Assembly (NCBI GenBank): GCA_019918135.1
Contig: WBZZ01002348.1
Location: forward strand, 26,001-90,000
Length of the DNA stretch: 64,000 bases
Origin: Paulinella micropora
Taxonomy: Eukaryota > Cercozoa > Imbricatea > Euglyphida > Paulinellidae
Direction: 5' to 3'
A program made the position numbers and the translations under genes. Shown here in pieces: positions 1 to 11,106 of this stretch. Each line of letters opens with the position of its first letter. The first letter of the stretch is position 1. The notes below the pieces were generated by a model. It saw only the letters and a program-made list of their open reading frames with translations, searched no databases and was not told the origin of the DNA.

Positions 1-170
1 GCTATTACAACCTCAACAACAACAACTACTTCTACTACCTCAGTTACAACTACAACAACTACATCTACTACAACAACCTCAGCAACTACAACTACAACAA
101 CAGCAACAACAACCTCAACCTTTAGCACAACAACAACAACAACAACAACAGCCACAGCAAGAACAACAAC
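1..170 (+). repeat. (CAA)n microsatellite, poly-Q
   Basis: CAA/CAG-rich tract, interrupted by CTA, CTT and CCT codons. In the pol frame it encodes glutamine with scattered Leu and Pro. It is the end of the poly-Q segment seen complete in copies 2 and 4. Confidence 0.85.
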
Positions 171-1314
171 TCGTTCATTCTTCTTCCTCGTCTTCTTCCT
201 CTCCTTCTGTTGTCTCCTCTTGTAGTTCCCCCTTGGTGGGTCATCATATCGCTTCTGCTCAGCAGCCTCAGGTGCTGTGTGCTGAACAGAAGGGCTTGCA
301 AGGCAACACGGTCCCTTCAAACCCTTCTGCTTCTCCTCCTCTTATTGTTGCTTCCTTTTTCTTCCCTTTCCCCAGGTGGATTTGGGATATCGCCAAAATT
401 GAGGCTGAGGAAGAGATGGGCGCTTTGGTTCGCTCTCTTCCCCTGTCCAAGGTCTTTAACCCTTCAGACAGCAATGGGATTTCAGTCTCCCTCTCCTTGC
501 CTCTTGACTTGTTGACAGCTGGGGTTGTGTCCGTCGATTCCCTCCCTTCTCTTTTGTCTGAGTTGGAGAGTGGGAATGTCTGGTGGCATGACTTCCCTTT
601 CTGGTCCCTCGTCATTCCTCCTTGTCCTTCTACGTCTCTTTCTTCTTTTATGCCTAGGTTGCATCAAGCTAGGGTGGTTGCTTTGATCGGGTTTCAAGGC
701 CAGGTGGAGCTGCAGTGCTTTGCCTCCAATACCACACACGTCTGGTTCGTACGCGACTCATCCCGGGGCTTGCACGTGGGTGGGATTGCGCTTGTAGATT
801 TTAGATTCCCCAGGGGTAGAGGTAGGAGCATTCATTTTTTCGGTTGCCAGGAAGGTGACAGAAGGTTTCAGCCTGGCAAAAGAGAAGTGCTCCCTCTCTG
901 GGATGATGCAATCGAACCTTTTCGGCCGGTTTTTAATGTTGACGAGCTCGTACGTCTTGCTAAGCTCTGTCTACCGGCAAGTGAGGCCGTTTGGCTCAAA
1001 AGCTTTTTGACGGGCACAGACACTTTCTACAGAGGCACAGGCGAGTTTCTGCGTGATTATTCGCTGGCTAGTGCCCTTTCTAATGATGACAATCAGCAAA
1101 TTTACGATGCCAACATGAAGGCTGTCAAGAAGGGCTTCGTAGCTGGTCCGTTCGAGCGGGTCCCTTTCCCGAATCGCAGCTGTGCTCACCAAGCCATCGT
1201 CACGCGCGAACATGCCATTCCAAAGGACAAGTGGCACCCGGAAAATGGGCAGAAGAGGCTTATCAACGACCTTTCCTTCCCCCGTTTTCTTTCTTTCAAC
1301 AAACTTTGCCCTAG
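171..1314 (+). pseudogene. pol N-terminal part, copy 1
   Basis: This open frame continues from the poly-Q tract through a Ser-rich stretch into the conserved region before the RT fingers, and matches the other copies almost base for base. Here, as in copy 4, the Q frame joins the RT frame without a shift; copies 2 and 3 lack 5 nt at this point. The RT palm motifs are gone because the 1,573-bp deletion follows. The frame then runs into YR sequence out of phase and stops at 1624. It is a dead fragment. Confidence 0.7.
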
Positions 1315-2154
1315 GGAGATCCCACAGACAATCACTTCGTCGAAATGGCCTGGAGAGGCATCAAACGCAGTAAGCGTACTAGGCTGGACAATCGCCTCAC
1401 TCTCGCGCTTCCAATGCTTGAGGTCATGGCGAGCTTCACTCTCAGTGCCGTCAAAAGTCGTTGCATTGCTAGATCAACCCGTCACCTTTGGATTGCTGTT
1501 GTCACGGTTGCTGTCTGGGGCTTCTTCGGTCTTTTTCGCGTGGGTGAACTCGTTGCTTCCGGAATCCGATCGCTCGCTACTTGCCGCTTCCTCGTTAATT
1601 CCTCTGTTCGGTTACGATTGGTAGACGAGATGAACCTCATCATGGTCACGCTCGATGGAGCCAAGCAAGATCCTTTCCGCCGTGGGTGCGAGGTCGGTCT
1701 CGCAGAGCAAGCCAACCCAATCGTCTGCCCGCACGCTTGGATGAAGTGCTTCGAGTCCAGTCGTGACGCCTTCAAGCTTTCTGTGGCTGGAAATTATCCC
1801 TACTTTCGACTCGCCGACAACTCTCCGCTCGATCGTGCAACTTTCGTTAACACTGCGCGTGATCTTTTGCAGAAGGCTGGGGTAGCAACAGGTGGTCGAT
1901 TCAACGGGATCTCTCTTCGTCGTGGCGGCGCTGCACGTCTCTTTTCGCTGGGCGCCTCGGATACCACGATCATGCGTGCTGGGCGTTGGTCCTCGTCTTG
2001 TTTCCGCCTCTACGTGGGCGCGAGGATGGCTGAGTTGGTGGCCGAACAGAAAGCGATGGGGGGTTCTGGGATTCTCCAGGCTCAAATGGTGGAGGTGTTC
2101 GTTAATGTTGTTTTCAGTCCTCAAGTTTTTCGGTGCGGCTGTCCTGAGTTCTGA
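1315..2154 (+). pseudogene. Tyrosine recombinase C-terminal part, copy 1
   Basis: Open frame 1345-2154 is the catalytic C-terminal part of the YR that DIRS/Ngaro elements use in place of a DDE integrase. Family motifs are visible: the first Arg in FRVGEL, the second in the SLRRGGA box, GRW, and the Tyr in FRLYVGAR. The N-terminal SAM-like arm domain is missing because of the deletion. It is nearly identical to the same region of copies 2 and 3. Confidence 0.75.
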
Positions 2155-2508
2155 GTTGTTCATCAGAGCCGCCAACTGTCAGTGTTTTTGAAACTTGAGT
2201 ACTGAATTGTTGAGCCTAGACCTTTCCTCCTCCATCACACTCCGACGAGTTCGGATGTCAGGGCCGCCTATGTAGTTAAAGTTTCTCTTGTTCTCATCCT
2301 TACTTAAAGCGGAACGCAACGATAACGGAACTTTAATTACTGGTTTGTTCCGGGCTTCGCCCGGAATTAACCGCCGTTAAAGTTCCGTTTGAGGCGTTTC
2401 GGTTTTTGCGCCAGTCCGGTCGGCGCGGCTTCACACGCAGGCGGAGCCGGCGCGTGTTTTTTCTGGTGTCTGGTTAGGCCTAGGTTGGAAAGTTGGGAAG
2501 ATCGTCAG
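2094..2508 (+). repeat. Shared terminal repeat between copies 1 and 2
   Basis: This ~415-bp segment recurs at 8750-9164, 14618-15031 and 15418-15833. The edges were set by where the right end of copy 3 and the left end of copy 4 leave homology. It overlaps the last ~60 nt of YR and ends ~20 nt before gag. It contains a small GC-rich dyad (TTCCGGGC..GCCCGGAA). Neighbouring elements share one repeat, as expected of a tandem array formed by recombination between terminal repeats or by integration of a circle. Confidence 0.75.
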
Positions 2509-2530
2509 AGAAGTCAGAGAAGTCGCTTTA

Positions 2531-4178
2531 ATGCCTACAGTTTCCAAGAAACTCAAAGTTGGCTGCATTGCTTCAACGCTAGCGGCCTATCACGTCGCAG
2601 ACAACGATTTATTCGATCGATTTGGGAAAAATTCCGAGACCGTTAGGATTACGGGCGTTGTAACGAATCTTACTGAGCAGCATGCTACTCTCAGCCTCAA
2701 AGCAGAGGAGAACGAGTGGTCTGTCCAAGTCCCACGCGGTCTTGCACGATTAGAGGATGAGTCTAAAAAGTGGAAATACCTCAACACTACCGGGGAGATC
2801 ATCTGGGACTGAGCTACAGACGAAGCTGTCACGGTCCAATTCACAAAAATTCCTCTTAATGTCAATGTCTCACGCCAGGATTTTATTAAGTCAATCCGTG
2901 ATGTGAATGGCATTTTGGGGAACAACAACAGCAGTGATACAAACGCAGCAAACAAACGGAAGGCTAAGGCTATTGCCTCTCATTTCGAGAACCTTTACAG
3001 TGCCCCGAGCCTGCACAAACTTTACAAAGAGTACTTCAATGAATCAAAGGAAATCAAAAGAAATTCAACGAAGCCGGTTGTCTCTCTCATTCTTGCAACT
3101 CAGATTGTGAACGAGACTGTCGAGTGGCCTTTCGTCGTTCAGTCTGAGCTTGTTGAGAAAGAAGATGAGATTCTACTCGAAGAGTCGGAAGAGGGCGGTG
3201 AACAGCCCCCACAGAAGAAGCCAAAGAGTGGCTGGAAGGGAGAAAGCACTCTCGATTCGGACATTGACAAAGCTTTGAAGAAACAAGATGAACTGAAGGC
3301 AAGACTTCTGAAAGCTCGTCAGGTCGCCAGAGGCGGGAAGAAAGTTCACTTTGATGCATCCGTCCTCGATGAGCTGCAAGAAGCGAACGGAGGAGCTCGA
3401 ACGGAGGATCAAGGAAGCAGCAGAAGACAAAGGTATTCCGCCTAATTCTCTCATCGGGGCTCTAGGTTTTTCCAATTCAATGTCCGGTAGAGAGAAAGCC
3501 GAGTTGATACAAGAATTCCAAAGCCTGCCGGGGTCAGAAGATGTAGACTTTGACGTGTTGAAGAAGATCAAGTTAGGTAGAGAGTACATCAACCTTAAGG
3601 AGCTTCTACCGTCGAAAAAGAAGACTCTAATCGGCGAGTCCTTTGAGTCGGAACCGAAGACGGTCACCATCGAATCCTTTTTGGACTTGGTTCGCAAGCT
3701 CATCGTTCTCTATTCTAAACACCACCCCGAGCACGCCGAAGACATGTGGGAACACTACCGTTATCTGGAGCTAATTGTCAGAAAGAACACTTTGTTGTCT
3801 GTAATGAAATGGGACAAAGCAACTCGGGGCAGGAGCAAGCTGGGACAGTGGCACAAGGGCAACCTTCCTTTCGTTCTCGCCACAGCCATCCTCGATCCCA
3901 TCGTTGCTTCCCAATCTTCCAACCAGTTCAGTGGCCAGAGCTCCTCGAAGACCCCACGCAACGTCAACAACACCCGTGGTGGCAGCCAGGCCAAGCAACA
4001 GTACCAGAGGTCGAAGAAAGTTTGTTTCAACTGGGCGGACGGCTTGGACTGCAGCTACAAAGACGACTGCCGCTTCCTTCACCAGTGCCCTGCGTGTCCT
4101 GGAAACAAGAACCACAAACGTGCTGACTGCCCTGACTGCGACAATGCGAAGTGGGGCAAACGGAGGGCTGGGAAGTGA
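2531..4178 (+). pseudogene. gag, YR element copy 2 (broken)
   Basis: Nucleocapsid-type protein in three pieces. 2531-2812 (93 codons) ends in a TGA, and the same frame continues as 2813-3445. An extra G near 3388 (copy 4 reads GCGAACGAGG, here GCGAACGGAGG) moves the rest to the frame of 3351-4178. The C-terminus has two zinc-binding modules: C-x8-C-x5-C-x3-H, the spacing of CCCH RNA-binding fingers, then C-x2-C-x5-H-x4-C. The middle is Lys/Glu-rich and probably helical. Family knowledge suggests RNA binding and particle formation; this is inferred from position and fingers. Confidence 0.7.
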
Positions 4179-4205
4179 AGGAGCCCTGAGAGTGAAAGCA
4201 CTACA

Positions 4206-4837
4206 GTGGGGCAAGTAGCTCTCAGGGTCAATCATTGGCAAGTCCCCTCTGGTGGGGCTTCCCCTTCCTCTGCTCGCTCTATTTCTGAAGGAGCCTACAA
4301 GACTTGGGATCCAGGGGGTCGCGAGCACACGACCAGCGTTGCAGTTCCTCAATCTGGCAATGTGCTTTTCAGCATCTCTAACTCTTACTTCGACTCCCGT
4401 TCCCCGGCAACTTTGGCCCTGGTGCCACTTACCTTAACTGCTGGGCCCACCGGCACCGTTTTTTTCCAGTCTTCTTTGCCGTTGCCAACAGCTTGCTCAG
4501 CTGCTTCTTCCTCTTCTGTTACTTCCTCTACTGCTAATTCTTTCAATCAGAGCCTTTCTTCAGTTGCAGACTGTCCTCTCTCCTCTAGTTCTGCCCTCTC
4601 TGATGAAGCTCTAGTGCTTCCATCGTCGTTTTCAGACAGACAAGTGTTACCTGTTGTCTCTCTTTCTGGTACTTGTCTTTCTTCATCTCCCTCTTCTGTT
4701 TTTTCTTCTCTTTGTTTGTCTCTTTCTTCCCCTAGTGCTTCTTCTTCGTGCTCCTCTTCCAACTCCTCTCCTCTACAACATCAGCAACTACAACAACAAC
4801 AACAACTTCAGCAACAACAACAACAACAACAACAACC

Positions 4838-4869
<32 letters not shown>

Positions 4870-4995
4870 GCAACAACAACAACAACAACTTCATCAACGA
4901 CAACAACAACGACAACAACAACAACAGCAACAACAACAACAGCAACAACAACAACAACAACAACAACTTCAACAACAACAACAACAGCAGCAACT

Positions 4996-5044
<49 letters not shown>

Positions 5045-5205
5045 CCACAACAAACGCAACTACAGCAACCTCATCAACAGCTATTACAACCTCAACAACA
5101 ACAACTACTTCTACTACCTCAGTTACAACTACAACAACTACATCTACTACAACAACCTCAGCAACTACAACTACAACAACAGCAACAACAACCTCAACCT
5201 TTAGC

Positions 5206-5238
<33 letters not shown>

Positions 5239-5389
5239 GCCACAGCAAGAACAACAACTCGTTCATTCTTCTTCCTCGTCTTCTTCCTCTCCTTCTGTTG
5301 TCTCCTCTTGTAGTTCCCCCTTGGTGGGTCATCATATCGCTTCTGCTCAGCAGCCTCAGGTGCTGTGTGCTGAACAGAAGGGCAGGCAA
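4206..5389 (+). pseudogene. pol N-terminal Ser-rich and poly-Q segment, copy 2
   Basis: After the gag stop, a frame opens with a ~180-codon Ser/Thr-rich, low-complexity stretch and runs into the CAA tract as Gln. A slip in the tract (near ...CAACCAAACAAC...) moves it to Asn. The Gln frame continues from 4748 to 5485. It is probably the N-terminal extension of pol, with the register lost in the microsatellite. No known domain was recognised. Confidence 0.45.
4786..5250 (+). repeat. (CAA)n microsatellite, copy 2
   Basis: About 465 bp made almost only of CAA/ACA/AAC repeats with CAG, CTA and CCT interruptions. All six frames are open or nearly so, which creates many false ORFs (poly-T, poly-N, poly-V, poly-L). 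Lengths differ between copies 1, 2, 3 and 4. Confidence 0.9.
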
Positions 5390-7637
5390 CACGGTCCCTT
5401 CAAACCCTTCTGCTTCTCCTCCTCTTATTGTTGCTTCCTTTTTCTTCCCTTTCCCCAGGTGGATTTGGGATATCGCCAAAATTGAGGCTGAGGAAGAGAT
5501 GGGCGCTTTGGTTCGCTCTCTTCCCCTGTCCAAGGTCTTTAACCCTTCAGACAGCAATGGGATTTCAGTCTCCCTCTCCTTGCCTCTTGACTTGTTGACA
5601 GCTGGGGTTGTGTCCGTCGATTCCCTCCCTTCTCTTTTGTCTGAGTTGGAGAGTGGGAATGTCTGGTGGCATGACTTCCCTTTCTGGTCCCTCGTCATTC
5701 CTCCTTGTCCTTCTACGTCTCTTTCTTCTTTTATGCCTAGGTTGCATCAAGCTAGGGTGGTTGCTTTGATCGGGTTTCAAGGCCAGGTGGAGCTGCAGTG
5801 CTTTGCCTCCAATACCACACACGTCTGGTTCGTACGCGACTCATCCCGGGGCTTGCACGTGGGTGGGATTGCGCTTGTAGATTTTAGATTCCCCAGGGGT
5901 AGAGGTAGGAGCATTCATTTTTTCGGTTGCCAGGAAGGTGACAGAAGGTTTCAGCCTGGCAAAAGAGAAGTGCTCCCTCTCTGGGATGGTGCAATCGAAC
6001 CTTTTCGGCCGGTTTTTAATGTTGACGAGCTCGTACGTCTTGCTAAGCTCTGTCTACCGGCAAGTGAGGCCGTTTGGCTCAAAAGCTTTTTGACGGGCAC
6101 AGACACTTTCTACAGAGGCACAGGCGAGTTTCTGCGTGATTATTCGCTGGTTAGTGCCCTTTCTAATGATGGCAATCAGCAAATTTACGATGCCAACATG
6201 AAGGCTGTCAAGAAGGGCTTCGTAGCTGGTCCGTTCGAGCGGGTCCCTTTCCCGAATCGCAGCTGTGCTCACCAAGCCATCGTCACGCGCGAACATGCCA
6301 TTCCAAAGGACAAGTGGCACCCGGAAAATGGGCAGAAGAGGCTCATCAACGACCTTTCCTTCCCCCGTTTTCTTTCTTTCAACCAGCTCTGCCCTAGGAC
6401 AGATGACGGGGTGGAGTACTACACACATGACAAACAGATGGCAAGAATCATTCATGCCTGCCCTGGCTGTGTTGTCTTCGGGGCGGACATCATTTCTGCA
6501 TACAACCAGACCCCGTTGCTCCCTTCCCTCTTTTGGCAGCAAGTGTCTGCGTGTAGACACCCAATCACTGGTCAGATATTTTATTTCGTTCTTCTGGTGC
6601 CGGTTTTTGGCGGAGTCTACGCTGCCGATGGATGGAACCACTTCGCAAGGATCCTGGAGTCCATCTTCGGGTTCAAAAGCATCCCCATGATGCTTTACGT
6701 AGACAACAGCGACGTGGTCTGCGAGTCCTGGAAGCAGGCTAGAGCGCTGCAGGCGGAATTCGTCAGTCTTTCGAAGCTTCTTGGTATTCCATGGCACGAA
6801 GAATTCATTGGTCAGTCGTTCCGCGCCCTCGGGTGGCTCAAAGACACACGCAAGGATCACTGGTTCGTGGAGCTCCCTAGCGACAAGTGTGCCATCGTTT
6901 TGGACGCTTTGACCAAGATCGCTCGCGGCGGCTTCTATTCGGTGAAGTCCTTTGAGCGGCTCCTTGGTCTTCTGTGTTTCGTTTCGCAGATTCTCTTTTA
7001 TCTCCGGCCGGCCGTTGGAAATTTGCGAATCGCTTTCAACGCCATGTCGAAGTCAGGTAGCAAGGGTGGCCGCTTCAGTGCCAGAGCCTGCCACGCATCT
7101 GGGTGGGCCCGCAAGCTTCTGCTCGATTCCAACTTCCGGCTTCCCCTGTCCGATTTCCTCAAAACGGGCGAGTATGACAAAGAGTCAATGACGTGGGTCA
7201 ATGACTCCACCAGGTGTACTTTTTGGACCGATGCAAACTTTTGTCAGGTCAACAGTTCGCAGTGGGGTAGAGGTGCAATTGTCGTGGCACCCTTTCGGTC
7301 CAAAGGCGTCTTCTCTTCTCGCTGCTGGTCCGACGAAGAGTTAGCCCTCCTCCGGTCTGAGAGTTTGGTCGCCTCGTCTCCTATGCGCGAGCTCTTCAGT
7401 GCATACGCTTCTGCCCATGAGTTTGCTGTTGCTCTGGGTTTCCGAAAGTTCCATATCGTCACCGATTGCGCTCCGGCCGCTCATTGTATCAACTCGTGCT
7501 ATTCTCCCCGGCCGAACATTCAGAGTCTGATCGACTCTTGGACTTCGAAGTTGTCTATCCTTGGCGTCTCTCTTTCAGCCTCGCAAGAACCTCGTGAACG
7601 TATTCTCATTGTGATCTGTTGGCCCGTGCACAGATAA
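5298..7637 (+). CDS. Reverse transcriptase-RNase H (pol), copy 2
   Basis: A 779-codon frame with the polymerase of the YR element; genuine homology starts near 5390, where the frame of copies 1 and 4 enters. RT palm motif A is FGAD (Asp ~397) and motif C is YVDN (~467-470) in place of the usual YxDD. RNase H follows with WTDAN (Asp ~645), RELF (Glu ~698) and VTDC (Asp ~723). The end after ~7590 is out of frame with the expected RNase H tail: a CDLLAR-like string, resembling the ADxLSR end of retroelement RNase H, is read one frame over. Copies 2 and 3 share a 5-nt loss that cuts this frame off from the poly-Q leader. Confidence 0.75.
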   Translation: MSPLVVPPWWVIISLLLSSLRCCVLNRRAGNTVPSNPSASPPLIVASFFFPFPRWIWDIAKIEAEEEMGALVRSLPLSKVFNPSDSNGISVSLSLPLDLLTAGVVSVDSLPSLLSELESGNVWWHDFPFWSLVIPPCPSTSLSSFMPRLHQARVVALIGFQGQVELQCFASNTTHVWFVRDSSRGLHVGGIALVDFRFPRGRGRSIHFFGCQEGDRRFQPGKREVLPLWDGAIEPFRPVFNVDELVRLAKLCLPASEAVWLKSFLTGTDTFYRGTGEFLRDYSLVSALSNDGNQQIYDANMKAVKKGFVAGPFERVPFPNRSCAHQAIVTREHAIPKDKWHPENGQKRLINDLSFPRFLSFNQLCPRTDDGVEYYTHDKQMARIIHACPGCVVFGADIISAYNQTPLLPSLFWQQVSACRHPITGQIFYFVLLVPVFGGVYAADGWNHFARILESIFGFKSIPMMLYVDNSDVVCESWKQARALQAEFVSLSKLLGIPWHEEFIGQSFRALGWLKDTRKDHWFVELPSDKCAIVLDALTKIARGGFYSVKSFERLLGLLCFVSQILFYLRPAVGNLRIAFNAMSKSGSKGGRFSARACHASGWARKLLLDSNFRLPLSDFLKTGEYDKESMTWVNDSTRCTFWTDANFCQVNSSQWGRGAIVVAPFRSKGVFSSRCWSDEELALLRSESLVASSPMRELFSAYASAHEFAVALGFRKFHIVTDCAPAAHCINSCYSPRPNIQSLIDSWTSKLSILGVSLSASQEPRERILIVICWPVHR

Positions 7638-7701
7638 CCCAAGCGACCGCGACCTGGTCCAAGTTGAACCCGTCCGGGCCTTCTTTGCGTCCTCTTCAGC
7701 G

Positions 7702-8810
7702 ATGACGGAAGTCCCCTGGCTTGTCAAGTCGGCGGTAGAAGTCATGGCCTGCTCCGTGTTCTATAGCACCAGTGCTTCCTACAGTTCTGCCATCCGTAAG
7801 CTGCGCACGTTCTGCCAAGCCTACTCTACGGAACACTGGCGTCCTATTTGGTGGCAGCCGGATCCGGTGCTGATCGTCCTTTTTCTCATCTGGTGAGCCA
7901 GTTCATGTCGGTCTCAACTTGTAAGGTTTACATGTACGCGATCCGGGACTTTTGCCTCCGGCTAAGCATGGGAGATCCCACAGACAATCACTTCGTCGAA
8001 ATGGCCTGGAGAGGCATCAAACGCAGTAAGCGTACTAGGCTGGACAATCGCCTCACTCTCGCGCTTCCAATGCTTGAGGTCATGGCGAGCTTCACCCTCA
8101 GTGCCGTCAAAAGTCGTTGCATTGCTAGATCAACCCGTCACCTTTGGATTGCTGTTGTCACGGTTGCTGTCTGGGGCTTCTTCGGTCTTTTTCGCGTGGG
8201 TGAACTCGTTGCTTCCGGAATCCGATCGCTCGCTACTTGCCGCTTCCTCGTTAATTCCTCTGTTTGGTTACGATTGGTAGACGAGATGAACCTCATCATG
8301 GTCACGCTCGACGGAGCCAAGCAAGATCCTTTCCGCCGTGGGTGCGAGGTCGGTCTCGCAGAGCAAGCCAACCCAATCGTCTGCCCGCACGCTTGGATGA
8401 AGTGCTTCGAGTCCAGTCGTGACGCCTTCAAGCTTTCTGTGGCTGGAAATTATCCCTACTTTCGACTCGCCGACAACTCTCCGCTCAATCGTGCAACTTT
8501 CGTTAACACTGCGCGTGATCTTTTGCAGAAGGCTGGGGTAGCAACAGGTGGTCGATTCAACGGGATCTCTCTTCGTCGTGGCGGCGCTGCACGTCTCTTT
8601 TCGCTGGGCGCCTCGGATACCACGATCATGCGTGCTGGGCGTTGGTCCTCGTCTTGTTTCCGCCTCTACGTGGGCGCGAGGATGGCTGAGTTGGTGGCCG
8701 AACAGAAAGCGATGGGGGGTTCTGGGATTCTCCAGGCTCAAATGGTGGAGGTGTTCGTTAATGTTGTTTTCAGTCCTCAAGTTTTTCGGTGCGGCTGTCC
8801 TGAGTTCTGA
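7702..8810 (+). pseudogene. Tyrosine recombinase (YR), copy 2, frameshifted
   Basis: The DNA-strand-joining enzyme of the element, in two overlapping frames. 7702-7896 is the N-terminal SAM-like core-binding part (SYSSAIRKLRTF...); 7848-8810 (320 codons) holds the rest of that domain and the catalytic domain with FRVGEL, SLRRGGA, GRW and FRLYV. The frames must join near 7880-7895, at a TTTTTCTC run. Copies 3 and 4 carry the same shift, so it is either an old inactivating lesion copied with the array or a recoding site. The 3' end runs ~60 nt into the terminal repeat. Confidence 0.75.
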
Positions 8811-9164
8811 GTTGTTCATCAGAGCCGCCAACTGTCAGTGTTTTTGAAACTTGAGTACTGAATTGTTGAGCCTAGACCTTTCCTCCTCCATCACACTCCG
8901 ACGAGTTCGGATGTCAGGGCCGCCTATGTAGTTAAAGTTTCTCTTGTTCTCATCCTTACTTAAAGCGGAACGCAACGATAACGGAACTTTAATTACTGGT
9001 TTGTTCCGGGCTTCGCCCGGAATTAACCGCCGTTAAAGTTCCGTTTGAGGCGTTTCGGTTTTTGCGCCAGTCCGGTCGGCGCGGCTTCACACGCAGGCGG
9101 AGCCGGCGCGTGTTTTTTCTGGTGTCTGGTTAGGCCTAGGTTGGAAAGTTGGGAAGATCGTCAG
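8750..9164 (+). repeat. Shared terminal repeat between copies 2 and 3
   Basis: Second instance of the ~415-bp repeat, apparently identical to 2094-2508 over nearly all its length. It is the only repeat between YR of copy 2 and gag of copy 3. Confidence 0.75.
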
Positions 9165-9186
9165 AGAAGTCAGAGAAGTCGCTTTA

Positions 9187-11070
9187 ATGCCTACAGTTTC
9201 CAAGAAACTCAAAGTTGGCTGCATTGCTTCAACGCTAGCGGCCTATCACGTCGCAGACAACGATTTATTCGATCGATTTGGGAAAAATTCCGAGACCGTT
9301 AGGATTACGGGCGTTGTAACGAATCTTACTGAGCAGCATGCTACTCTCAGCCTCAAAGCAGAGGAGAACGAGTGGTCTGTCCAAGTCCCACGCGGTCTTG
9401 CACGATTAGAGGATGAGTCTAAAAAGTGGAAATACCTCAACACTACCGGGGAGATCATCTGGGACTGAGCTACAGACGAAGCTGTCACGGTCCAATTCAC
9501 AAAAATTCCTCTTAATGTCAATGTCTCACGCCAGGATTTTATTAAGTCAATCCGTGATGTGAATGGCATTTTGGGGAACAACAACAGCAGTGATACAAAC
9601 GCAGCAAACAAACGGAAGGCTAAGGCTATTGCCTCTCATTTCGAGAACCTTTACAGTGCCCCGAGCCTGCACAAACTTTACAAAGAGTACTTCAATGAAT
9701 CAAAGGAAATCAAAAGAAATTCAACGAAGCCGGTTGTCTCTCTCATTCTTGCAACTCAGATTGTGAACGAGACTGTCGAGTGGCCTTTCGTCGTTCAGTC
9801 TGAGCTTGTTGAGAAAGAAGATGAGATTCTACTCGAAGAGTCGGAAGAGGGCGGTGAACAGCCCCCACAGAAGAAGCCAAAGAGTGGCTGGAAGGGAGAA
9901 AGCACTCTCGATTCGGACATTGACAAAGCTTTGAAGAAACAAGATGAACTGAAGGCAAGACTTCTGAAAGCTCGTCAGGTCGCCAGAGGCGGGAAGAAAG
10001 TTCACTTTGATGCATCCGTCCTCGATGAGCTGCAAGAAGCGAACGGAGGAGCTCGAACGGAGGATCAAGGAAGCAGCAGAAGACAAAGGTATTCCGCCTA
10101 ATTCTCTCATCGGGGCTCTAGGTTTTTCCAATTCAATGTCCGGTAGAGAGAAAGCCGAGTTGATACAAGAATTCCAAAGCCTGCCGGGGTCAGAAGATGT
10201 AGACTTTGACGTGTTGAAGAAGATCAAGTTAGGTAGAGAGTACATCAACCTTAAGGAGCTTCTACCGTCGAAAAAGAAGACTCTAATCGGCGAGTCCTTT
10301 GAGTCGGAACCGAAGACGGTCACCATCGAATCCTTTTTGGACTTGGTTCGCAAGCTCATCGTTCTCTATTCTAAACACCACCCCGAGCACGCCGAAGACA
10401 TGTGGGAACACTACCGTTATCTGGAGCTAATTGTCAGAAAGAACACTTTGTTGTCTGTAATGAAATGGGACAAAGCAACTCGGGGCAGGAGCAAGCTGGG
10501 ACAGTGGCACAAGGGCAACCTTCCTTTCGTTCTCGCCACAGCCATCCTCGATCCCATCGTTGCTTCCCAATCTTCCAACCAGTTCAGTGGCCAGAGCTCC
10601 TCGAAGACCCCACGCAACGTCAACAACACCCGTGGTGGCAGCCAGGCCAAGCAACAGTACCAGAGGTCGAAGAAAGTTTGTTTCAACTGGGCGGACGGCT
10701 TGGACTGCAGCTACAAAGACGACTGCCGCTTCCTTCACCAGTGCCCTGCGTGTCCTGGAAACAAGAACCACAAACGTGCTGACTGCCCTGACTGCGACAA
10801 TGCGAAGTGGCAACAACAACAACAACAACAACAACAACTTCAAAAACAACAACAACAGCAGCAACTACAACAACAACAACAACAACAACAACAACTACAA
10901 CTACAACAACCACAACAAACGCAACTACAGCAACCTCATCAACAGCTATTACAACCTCAACAACAACAACTACTTCTACTACCTCAGTTACAACTACAAC
11001 AACTACATCTACTACAACAACCTCAGCAACTACAACTACAACAACAGCAACAACAACCTCAACCTTTAGC

Positions 11071-11106
<36 letters not shown>

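Larger units (their letters stand above)
1..2508 (+). mobile_element. YR retrotransposon copy 1, 5'-truncated
   Basis: This is the 3' part of a DIRS/Ngaro-like tyrosine-recombinase retrotransposon; the window starts inside its poly-Q tract. It keeps the N-terminal part of pol and the C-terminal part of YR, then ends in a ~415-bp repeat that also starts copy 2. Compared with copy 2 it lacks 1,573 bp (copy 2 positions ~6399-7971). The break at 1314/1315 lies at a 2-bp GG shared by both deletion ends. The missing piece contains the RT catalytic core, all of RNase H and the start of YR, so this copy cannot move by itself. Confidence 0.8.
2094..9164 (+). mobile_element. YR retrotransposon copy 2, full length
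   Basis: The most complete copy: terminal repeat, gag, Ser-rich/poly-Q linker, RT-RNase H, YR, terminal repeat. There is no DDE integrase or aspartic protease, and YR is the last gene, which is the DIRS/Ngaro plan. Direct rather than inverted terminal repeats favour the Ngaro/PAT side. Frame breaks: an in-frame TGA in gag (2810), a +1 in gag (~3388), a 5-nt loss before RT (~5384), a shift at the RNase H end and one inside YR (~7885). It is therefore defective in its present form unless some of these are recoded. Confidence 0.8.

Noticed and set aside
268-739. Minus-strand ORFs opposite the pol leader (also in copies 2-4)
   Set aside because: They lie fully antisense to conserved coding sequence and have no recognisable domain.
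2389-2646. 85-aa ORF across the terminal repeat
   Set aside because: Occurs in every repeat, overlaps gag in another frame, low complexity; no sign of a protein family.
4654-5313. Long ORFs of poly-Thr, poly-Asn, poly-Val and poly-Leu in both strands of the CAA tracts (also at 10683-11181 and 38713-39458)
   Set aside because: A CAA repeat is open in nearly every frame; these are shadows of the microsatellite. Only the Gln frame joins RT.
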